Shown in pieces: positions 9,195-15,627 of a stretch of 64,000 bases of DNA. The notes under the pieces were generated by a model. It saw only the letters and a list, made by a program, of their open reading frames with translations. It ran no database searches and was not told the origin of the DNA. How positions within the stretch are numbered: position 1 is the stretch's first letter; each line of letters begins with the position of its first letter. A program made the position numbers and the translations under genes. The stretch is from Hyphomicrobiales bacterium. Lineage in GTDB: Bacteria; Pseudomonadota; Alphaproteobacteria; Rhizobiales; Rhizobiaceae. Location of the stretch: assembly GCA_900466005.1 (NCBI GenBank), contig UEGQ01000015.1:173737-237736 (forward strand), read 5' to 3'.

Positions 9195-10421
9195 ATGCTG
9201 AACTGGGAAGCGATCTTCGCGACGCGCTCGTCGCGTATGCGTGCATCGGAAATCCGTGAACTCCTGAAACTGCTCGACAAGCCGGACATCATTTCGTTCG
9301 CGGGCGGGATTCCTGATCCGAAGCTTTTCCCTGACGAGCAATTCAAAGCTGCCTATGCAGACATCTTTTCGGGCGAGGGGGTCGGCGCGGCACTGCAATA
9401 TTCGGTGAGCGAAGGCTACAAGCCGTTGCGCGAATGGCTGCAGCGCGAGATGGGCCGGATCGGTATCGACTGCACGGCCGACAACATCTTCATCACCTCG
9501 GGTTCGCAGCAGGCGCTCGATTACGTCGGCAAGCTCTTCCTGTCGCCGAAGGACACGGCACTCGTCACCTGGCCGACCTATCTCGGCGCCCTGCAGGCCT
9601 TCAACGCCTACGAGCCGACCTTCGACCAGCTGACCCTTTCCGGCAACCGGACACCGGAGAGCTACCGATCGGCGGCGCAGAAGGCGGGCGGCGAGGTCAA
9701 GTTCGCCTACCTCTCGTCCGACTTCGCCAATCCGACCGGGGAGACGGTCGATCGTGCGGGCCGCGAGCGTCTTCTCGCCATGGCCGAGGAACTCAACGTC
9801 GCGGTCATCGAGGACGCGGCCTACCAGCACCTGCGCTACGAGGGCGAGGCGACCCCGCCGATCCTTTCGCTCGAGATTGCGCGGAAGGGCTCGATCGAAA
9901 ACACGCGCACGATCTATTGCGGCAGTTTTTCCAAGACGCTCGCGCCGGGCCTGCGGGTCGGCTATGTCGTCGCGGCCACGCCGGTCGTTCGCAAACTGGT
10001 CCTGATCAAGCAGGCGGCCGACCTGCATTCCTCGACCATCAACCAGATCGCCATCGCGCACGTCGCCGCGCGCTATTTCCACGAGCAAGTCGCCAAGATC
10101 AGGGCCGCCTACAGCGGCCGCCGCAACGCCATGCTCGCAGCGCTCGACCGCTACATGCCCGCCGGCACGGTCTGGACCAGGCCGGAGGGCGGCATGTTCA
10201 TCTGGGTCACGCTGCCGGACGGCATGGACGGGGCCGCGCTTCTCGCCCGCTCCGTCGAGACGGAAAAGGTGGCCTTCGTGCCGGGTCAGGCGTTCTTCGC
10301 CGACCGTTCGGGCACCAATACGATCCGGCTCTCCTTCTCCTGCGCCGACGAGGCGATGATCGACGAGGGCATCAAGCGGCTCGGACGGCTGATCGGCGGT
10401 GCGATCGCGGCTGCGGCCTGA
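9195..10421 (+). CDS. PLP-dependent class I/II aminotransferase (LysN / 2-aminoadipate type)
   Basis: The 408-residue protein starts at the ATG behind GAGGAAAC. A GTG at 9162 is in frame but has no ribosome site. Fold type I aminotransferase features are clear: FAGGIPDPKLFP near the N-terminus, the PLP-binding lysine K247 in SFSKTLAPGLRVGY, and the C-terminal arginine in NTIRLSFS. This subfamily includes 2-aminoadipate and multisubstrate aromatic or branched-chain aminotransferases. The acceptor specificity cannot be decided here. It is a single gene, convergent with the channel gene downstream. Confidence 0.9.
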   Translation: MLNWEAIFATRSSRMRASEIRELLKLLDKPDIISFAGGIPDPKLFPDEQFKAAYADIFSGEGVGAALQYSVSEGYKPLREWLQREMGRIGIDCTADNIFITSGSQQALDYVGKLFLSPKDTALVTWPTYLGALQAFNAYEPTFDQLTLSGNRTPESYRSAAQKAGGEVKFAYLSSDFANPTGETVDRAGRERLLAMAEELNVAVIEDAAYQHLRYEGEATPPILSLEIARKGSIENTRTIYCGSFSKTLAPGLRVGYVVAATPVVRKLVLIKQAADLHSSTINQIAIAHVAARYFHEQVAKIRAAYSGRRNAMLAALDRYMPAGTVWTRPEGGMFIWVTLPDGMDGAALLARSVETEKVAFVPGQAFFADRSGTNTIRLSFSCADEAMIDEGIKRLGRLIGGAIAAAA

Positions 10422-10443
10422 GTTCATTGCAGGCAAGCTGATG

Positions 10444-10479
10444 TGACAAAGGCTCGCCGGAGACGACGGGCCTTTGTCA
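10444..10479. terminator. Hairpin between convergent genes
   Basis: The 10-base arms TGACAAAGGC and GCCTTTGTCA are exact complements with a 16-base loop. It lies 22 bases after the aminotransferase stop and 40 bases after the stop of the opposing channel gene, so it can serve both. Confidence 0.55.
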
Positions 10480-10519
10480 TGCGGGACGTTGTGGAGAACC
10501 GCCGTGGGGACGGCGTCGT

Positions 10520-12421
10520 TCAGTCGCGTGCCAGGACGATTACCATGTCGTTCTTGTCGAAAGAGATCATGTCGCTGCGGTTCGGATTGACCGTGACGCC
10601 GCCGAGATTGCGCTCGTCGGGATCGTTCTCGCGCTGTCGCCGGTAGCCGATCGCGATTTCGCCGCGGCGCAGCGCCGAGAGCGCGATCGTGTGGAAGTTC
10701 ACCGGCCTGTCGATCGCGACATAGTCCGACAGCGGACGGAGGTAGATTTCCGATCCTTCTTCGTCGAGCAGTTCACCGAAGATCGCCGCCATGTACTCGT
10801 TCTCGGAGGTCTGCGCGAGCATCAGGCTGACCAGCTTGTTGCTGACGACGAAATCGTCCGCGCGCGTCACTTCCGCGAGCTCGCGGTTGCGCACGTCGAT
10901 CATCTCGCTGACGACGCTGACGTGCTTGCCGGCGCGCTCCGCGATCTTGCGTAGCTGCAGGAGGGTGACGAGCGTCCGGGTATCGGCCGACTGGGCCGGC
11001 ATGTCGTCGCTGTAGCCGAGGACGAGAACGTGGTCGTAGGACGGAACGTCGAGGGCCTCGAGGGCGGTCCGGCTGCTCGTGTCGATCACTCTGTATTCCA
11101 CGGTGAAACCCGATCCGGGCACTGCGAGCGAGGAAGCCTCCCGTTCGAACTGCGGTGTGTCGGCGGCGATCGTCAGCAGCGAGCCGGGAGCGACGTAGCG
11201 GGCGAGTTCCGTGGCGATCAGCGGACCGCGCCGGTTCCAGCCGAGGATGAGCGTCCGCTCGGGACAAGGCTCTCGCACGACGACGGGCAGGATCGAGTCC
11301 TTGGCACAAACGGCCGGGGTGGACGAGATTTTGATCGAGGCATCGTCCTCGGCGATGATGATCGCCTTCTCTCCGGGCGAGAAGACACGGTTCGGCGACG
11401 GATTGAGGTGCACCCTGCCTTCCGTGTCGCAGATGCCGATCAGCGTCGAGCTGTCGTAGGACATCGCGGCGGCGCCGAACGGCTTGCCCACGAGGTCCGG
11501 CTGGTCGAGCGTGTAGATCTCGCATCCGTCGAAGTCGAGGAGTTCCGAATAGACGGCGCTCAGGCCGGACTGGCGGCTGGAATGGACGACGATCCGCGAG
11601 ATCAGGTCGTCGGCGAGCACGAGCTGCATTTCGCGTCCACCGACGATCGTCGCGACCTCAGCATTGGCCGCGTCACGGATTTCGGCGGCAATCTTGTAGG
11701 GCGCCGTGCGGCGATTCGGATCGTTGACGAGCGCGAGCACGGTCTTGATGACCTGCGAGTCCGGATCGTCAGTGTCCGGTGAAAGGACGATCACCGACCG
11801 CGAGGTTTGCGGGCTCAGGATGCCGAGGTCGTAGAGGTCGGTCGGATCGCCGCTGCGGCAGATGATTCTGGTGTTCTTGAGATCGCCGACCTTGGCGGCA
11901 ATCTCCTCTTCCATTTCCACCTTGTCCCTCGTCGCCATGACGACGATGCGGGCGCGTTTGCGGCTCTGGTTGGCGATCACCAGTTCCGAAATGATGTCGA
12001 AGATCGAGGCCGACCAGTTGAGAATGATCGTGTGGTCGTTCTCGATGACATGGGAGCGGCCCTTGCGCAGTTCGTCGAGCTTGCCCTCGAGGCCGGAACT
12101 GATCACGCTGATGAGGGCGGAGAAGACGAAGATGCCGGCGAACGTCACGGCGAGCGACACGCCGCGGAAGCTCCAGCCCTGATCGCCGCCCATCGTGCCG
12201 GCGTCCATGGTACGCATCAGCGATTCCCACGCCGCCTCGATGAAGGTGACGGGCGAGCCGTCGTCGGGGCCGATTCCGCTCAATGAGAGGAACGCTGCCG
12301 CGATGATGATGACGACGAGCGAGACGAGCGCCAGCCAGCCGATCAGCGCGACGGTTCCTGCCGCCATGCTCTTGTCGAATTCGTAGCGCAACCGCGCCCG
12401 CCAGTTGGTGTTCGTCCTCAT
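10520..12421 (-). CDS. CASTOR/POLLUX-related ion channel with RCK/TrkA-N domains
   Basis: The 633-residue membrane protein has a first helix at about residues 18-45, a pore region with the filter-like motif MDAGTMGGD near residues 68-76, and a second helix at about 82-105. A long cytosolic part follows with two TrkA-N/RCK-like nucleotide-binding units (ENDHTIILNWS; PERTLILGWNRRG). This matches plant CASTOR, POLLUX and DMI1, whose filter is ADAGNHA, and their bacterial homologues. In legumes these nuclear-envelope cation channels are needed for symbiotic calcium spiking; the bacterial role is unknown. The start at 12421 has GAAGG seven bases upstream; ATGs at 12427 and 12439 are alternatives. 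Confidence 0.85.
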   Translation of the reverse strand: MRTNTNWRARLRYEFDKSMAAGTVALIGWLALVSLVVIIIAAAFLSLSGIGPDDGSPVTFIEAAWESLMRTMDAGTMGGDQGWSFRGVSLAVTFAGIFVFSALISVISSGLEGKLDELRKGRSHVIENDHTIILNWSASIFDIISELVIANQSRKRARIVVMATRDKVEMEEEIAAKVGDLKNTRIICRSGDPTDLYDLGILSPQTSRSVIVLSPDTDDPDSQVIKTVLALVNDPNRRTAPYKIAAEIRDAANAEVATIVGGREMQLVLADDLISRIVVHSSRQSGLSAVYSELLDFDGCEIYTLDQPDLVGKPFGAAAMSYDSSTLIGICDTEGRVHLNPSPNRVFSPGEKAIIIAEDDASIKISSTPAVCAKDSILPVVVREPCPERTLILGWNRRGPLIATELARYVAPGSLLTIAADTPQFEREASSLAVPGSGFTVEYRVIDTSSRTALEALDVPSYDHVLVLGYSDDMPAQSADTRTLVTLLQLRKIAERAGKHVSVVSEMIDVRNRELAEVTRADDFVVSNKLVSLMLAQTSENEYMAAIFGELLDEEGSEIYLRPLSDYVAIDRPVNFHTIALSALRRGEIAIGYRRQRENDPDERNLGGVTVNPNRSDMISFDKNDMVIVLARD

Positions 12422-12439
12422 GCTCATGCCTTCGTCCAT

Positions 12440-12745
12440 TTTTCGGATAGAGACGGTGATCGCAGGAATTCTCTCCCCACATCAACAAGATAGCCGCTCG
12501 GGGGCGATGTCGGCCCAATAAAAGTCCGGGGCCGGCGGCGACCTGTCGGGCGACGGTGTCGCAATCCCTCGCCCGGGCGTCCTGCGGGGCGGAGGAAAAG
12601 GTGTCGATCCGAGGTGCGGCGACACCTGATTTGACATTTGATCCCGGCCTCATCACTTTTCGTTCGCGTGTTCAACCCGGAGCGTTCGGGCTCCGCTTCC
12701 GGCGGTGCCTTCGCCAGCTCACCTCGCCACATCGGGACTTATGCT
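12440..12745. other. Intergenic region with a stable hairpin and a TTGACA element
   Basis: About 300 bases lie between the divergent channel (minus) and Nudix (plus) genes. At 12599-12627 the arms AGGTGTCG and CGACACCT enclose a 13-base loop. TTGACA at 12631 could be a -35 element for the Nudix gene, but no matching -10 is convincing. The short ORFs present look like frame shadows. Confidence 0.4.
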
Positions 12746-13486
12746 ATGAACCTTGCCCCGGATCATGCCGAACTCCTGTGGCCGCCGGAGAAGATGCTCT
12801 TTCCGGTGCGGCAGGTCACGCTGGCGGTGGAGCCGGGGGACCATCCCTTTCATCTGGCGGAGCGGGAGGCGGCGGCGCGCAACTGGCGCGAGGAGGTTTC
12901 GCGCAATCCGGCCCTGTTCGACGGGAAGATCGTGTTCCAGCGGCGCCTGGATTTTCAGGAGGGAACAATCTGCGGGACGGGACACATCATTCCCTATTCG
13001 ACCTTTCTCTGGTGGCGCAGCCAGCCCGCCCCGACGAGCGGCTTCCACCTCTTCGGTTTCCCGGTGATCGTTTCCTCGGACGGGGCGATCATCGCCGTCA
13101 GGATGTCCGAACACACCGCCAATCCCGGACAGGTCTACTGCGCTGCCGGCTCGCTCGATGACGGTGACGTCGTCGAAGGACATTGCGACCTCATCGGCAA
13201 CATGCTGCGCGAAGTCAGGGAAGAGACCGGTCTCGAGCTTACGGCGGACGAGACCGACGACCGGCTGTTCGCCAGCCATCAGCGGCGGCGGGTGACGATC
13301 TATCAGTTCTTCCGGCGGCGCGAGAACGCCCGCGAGCTCGTCGAACGAATCGAGGAGCACATGCGCGGCGAAGAACGGGCGGAGATTGCCGGTGCCGTCG
13401 CGATCCGTTCGGCCGATCCGTCCGCCCATCGTTACGCCGCCGCCATGCTGCCGCTCATCCACTGGTTCTTCTCCGGGGACCGCTGA
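12746..13486 (+). CDS. Nudix hydrolase-like protein
   Basis: The 246-residue protein starts at the second of two close ATGs; the ribosome site is weak. The Nudix core LREVREETGLEL lies near residues 153-164 and is preceded by GQVYCAAGSLDD, so the fold is supported. The upstream glutamate of the Nudix box is not at its standard distance (10 instead of 7 residues to REV). The enzyme may therefore use a variant metal site or have lost pyrophosphatase activity. The long N-terminal domain (residues 1-105) is not recognised. The PhzF gene follows 71 bases downstream, probably in the same operon. Confidence 0.75.
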   Translation: MNLAPDHAELLWPPEKMLFPVRQVTLAVEPGDHPFHLAEREAAARNWREEVSRNPALFDGKIVFQRRLDFQEGTICGTGHIIPYSTFLWWRSQPAPTSGFHLFGFPVIVSSDGAIIAVRMSEHTANPGQVYCAAGSLDDGDVVEGHCDLIGNMLREVREETGLELTADETDDRLFASHQRRRVTIYQFFRRRENARELVERIEEHMRGEERAEIAGAVAIRSADPSAHRYAAAMLPLIHWFFSGDR

Positions 13487-13557
13487 CGCCCTCGCTTGCA
13501 CCGCCGCTGCGGCTGGGGCAGTGTGCAGGCGACGAAATGCGGCGAGGAGAGAGATTG

Positions 13558-14466
13558 GTGCGGCAATACTGCATCTATGACGTTTTCACCGACAGCAGAC
13601 TTGCGGGCAATCCGCTTTGTGTCGTCTTCGACGGCGAGGGTTTGTCCGATCCGGAAATGCAGGCGATCGCCCGCGAGACGAACCTCTCCGAAACGGTTTT
13701 CGTGATGCCGGCGGCAAATGCGACGCATACCGCGCGCATCCGCATCTTCACACCGGCGCGGGAACTGCCCTTCGCGGGACATCCGACGGTGGGGACCGCG
13801 ATCGCGCTCGCCGAAAGGGAAGGGGCGAACGGTGCTACCGAACTCGTCTCGGTGCTGGAAGAAAATGTCGGACCGGTGCGCTGCGCCGTCAGGCTGCGGG
13901 AAGGCGAGGCGAGCTTTGCCGAATTCGACCTGCCGCGTAATTCGAGCCGGATCGATCTCGCCTTCGACCGGCAGGCCCTCGCCGAGGCACTCTCGCTCAA
14001 ACCGCAGCAGATCGGGTTCGAGAACCACGTCCCCTCGCTCTGGAGCGCCGGCGTTCCCTTCATCATGATTCCCGTCCAGAACATTGGCGCGGTCGAGAGG
14101 ATCGACTTCGATCCGCAGTTCTGGGAGAGGATCGCGCCGTTTGCTGAGGGAGGCCTCGCTTCGGCCTATGTCTATTGCCGCGGCGGCATCCATCACGGAG
14201 CAAAGTTTCACGCACGCATGTTCAGTGCCGACATGGGCATCGGCGAGGACCCGGCGACGGGTTCGGCGGTCGCGGCGCTCTCCGGCGCCGTCCACCATTT
14301 TGATGCGCTTCCCGACGGTCACCACCCGCTGCTGGTGGAGCAGGGCGTGGAAATGGGTCGGCCTTCCTACATCCATCTCCATATCGACGTCGCGGACGGC
14401 GAAATTGCGCGGGCGCGTATCGGCGGTCAGGCCGTGCGCGTGGCGTCCGGGTCGTTAGATCTGTAA
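13558..14466 (+). CDS. PhzF-family isomerase/epimerase-like protein
   Basis: The GTG at 13558 with GAGGAGA seven bases upstream gives 302 residues and the standard family opening RQYCIYDVFTDSRLAGNPL. Other PhzF signatures are the catalytic glutamate in ETNLSETVFV, FAGHPTVGTA and GEDPATGSA. PhzF relatives have a diaminopimelate-epimerase fold and catalyse proton shifts on small metabolites. No phenazine genes are nearby, so this is one of the many PhzF-like proteins of unknown substrate. Earlier in-frame codons overlap the Nudix gene and are rejected. Confidence 0.88.
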   Translation: MRQYCIYDVFTDSRLAGNPLCVVFDGEGLSDPEMQAIARETNLSETVFVMPAANATHTARIRIFTPARELPFAGHPTVGTAIALAEREGANGATELVSVLEENVGPVRCAVRLREGEASFAEFDLPRNSSRIDLAFDRQALAEALSLKPQQIGFENHVPSLWSAGVPFIMIPVQNIGAVERIDFDPQFWERIAPFAEGGLASAYVYCRGGIHHGAKFHARMFSADMGIGEDPATGSAVAALSGAVHHFDALPDGHHPLLVEQGVEMGRPSYIHLHIDVADGEIARARIGGQAVRVASGSLDL

Positions 14467-14533
14467 AAACAGATGGTTACGTTGTGGGTGTGAATTTTTT
14501 CCCGCCGTGGCGAAAGTTTTTTCGCTTCGGCGC

Positions 14534-14562
14534 TGGACAAGTTCTCCGATCCTGTTTATACG
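14534..14562 (+). promoter_or_regulatory. Probable tRNA-Lys promoter
   Basis: TGGACA (14534-14539) and TATACG (14557-14562) are separated by 17 bases, close to the sigma-70 pattern, and end 31 bases before the mature tRNA. Confidence 0.5.
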
Positions 14563-14593
14563 CCCCCTCACGCCGCCAGACGGCGCGACGGTC

Positions 14594-14669
<76 letters not shown>

Positions 14670-14756
14670 TTTCTTCTTTCCTGCACTGAAAATCGTGGTA
14701 CCGGCTGATCGGTATCGAGTGCAGAAAATCGACACTTATGAAAAATTCTATATTTT

Positions 14757-14773
14757 CGGTCAGCTATCTGTCA
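14757..14773 (+). promoter_or_regulatory. PHO-box-like direct repeat
   Basis: CGGTCA and CTGTCA are repeated with an 11-base period (spacer GCTAT), the exact geometry of the PhoB box. It matches about 14 of 17 positions. It lies 48 bases upstream of the Asp/His repeat gene start. PhoB control is inferred only. Confidence 0.4.
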
Positions 14774-14821
14774 GCTTCTGTTCGTTATGACGGCTCCTGT
14801 GTTCAACGAGGAGTGCACAAA

Positions 14822-15244
14822 ATGAACAAGTTTCTGGCAACCACTGCAATGCTCACCCTGATGGCTTCTGCTCTCGTCTCCGGCCCGGCCCATGCCGGCG
14901 GCTGCGCGACGGTTGCCGCATGTCTCGGTCTGGCGTCTTCGTCCAGCACGGGCGATTCCGACGACGGTGACCGGGTTACCGCAAGCAACGACGACAACGG
15001 TACCGACGACGACGTGAACGGCTCCGACGACGACCACAACGGTTCGGACGACGATCATAACGGATCGGACGATGACAACGGGTCGGACGACAGCGGTGAC
15101 GACGATCATGGCGATAACCACGACGGTGGAGACCATGATGGTGGAGACCATGATGGTGGCGATCATGATGGTGGAGACCATGATGGTGGAGACCACGACG
15201 GTGGAGACCACGACGGTGGCGATCACGACGGTGGCGACGACTGA
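14822..15244 (+). CDS. Secreted Asp/Gly/His-rich repeat protein
   Basis: The 140-residue product starts at the ATG behind CGAGGAGTGCACAAA. Residues 1-26 are a signal peptide ending AHA. A short segment with two cysteines (GGCATVAACLG) follows. The rest is low complexity: first an Asn/Gly/Ser/Asp block with a 7-residue unit (NGSDDDH), then eight copies of a 5-residue HDGGD unit to the end. The very acidic, histidine-containing tail is likely to bind divalent cations such as Ca, Zn or Ni in the periplasm or outside. No named family is recognised. A PHO-box-like sequence lies upstream and a strong terminator downstream, so it is a single-gene unit. Confidence 0.75.
   Translation: MNKFLATTAMLTLMASALVSGPAHAGGCATVAACLGLASSSSTGDSDDGDRVTASNDDNGTDDDVNGSDDDHNGSDDDHNGSDDDNGSDDSGDDDHGDNHDGGDHDGGDHDGGDHDGGDHDGGDHDGGDHDGGDHDGGDD
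15122..15241 (+). repeat. Eight tandem 15-base units within the acidic protein gene
   Basis: The consensus unit is GAYGGTGGMGAYCAY. Units begin at 15122, 15137, 15152, 15167, 15182, 15197, 15212 and 15227; the last is degenerate. Third-position changes fall in blocks, indicating duplication of groups of units. Copy-number change by slippage is likely. Confidence 0.9.
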
Positions 15245-15300
15245 TCGACGGTAGGTCGGGTAGAACAAGATTTCCGACTTGATGCGGAGACGGAGTTCCA

Positions 15301-15327
15301 GGGGTGGCAATCAGCCGCCCCTTTTTT
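15301..15327 (+). terminator. Rho-independent terminator of the repeat protein gene
   Basis: The stem GGGGTGGC/GCCGCCCC (one G-U pair) with loop AATCA is followed by six T. It lies 57 bases after the stop codon. Confidence 0.85.
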
Positions 15328-15627
15328 GCGTCCGGGTGGTGCTGTCGGAGGGGGAGCCGGTCGCTGGCGGATGGTCGCCTTATGTTCTCATTGCCTTCTT
15401 GATGTTCTTGCTGTGTTCTCGCTATTCTCCCCGAATTCACGATTTTTGCCTGTGGATTACTGTGGATAACTTCGTATCTGCCGTTGCCGGCGCTCTTAAT
15501 GCCGATTCTCCGGTTGCGCGTCGTTTGCGCCTTGATGGTGCCGGGATCGTGGAGCCGTTTCTTTTCTTTCGTGGCGTCAGGTACTATTGTCCGCCTCGTT
15601 CCGCCACCAGCGAATGAAGGATCAGCC
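15328..15627. other. Intergenic region with two DnaA-box-like 9-mers
   Basis: These 300 bases separate the terminator and the MscS-type gene. TGTGGATTA (15451) and TGTGGATAA (15461) sit in direct tandem; the second is an exact DnaA box (TTATCCACA on the other strand). No credible small gene is seen. The region must hold the promoter of the channel gene. Confidence 0.5.

Noticed and set aside
9126..10436. A 436-codon minus-strand frame opposite the aminotransferase
   Set aside because: No motif or ribosome site is present, and the aminotransferase on the other strand is certain.
15122..15241. Possible CRISPR array
   Set aside because: The units are 15 bases with no spacers and stay in frame, so this is a coding tandem repeat.
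14771..15310. A minus-strand Val/Thr/Ile-rich frame opposite the Asp/His repeat gene
   Set aside because: It mirrors the 15-base repeat and has no start signal. The plus strand has a signal peptide, a ribosome site and a terminator.
15279..15617. A 112-codon plus-strand frame before the MscS-type gene
   Set aside because: It begins before the upstream gene's terminator and runs through it, has no ribosome site and shows no protein-like pattern.
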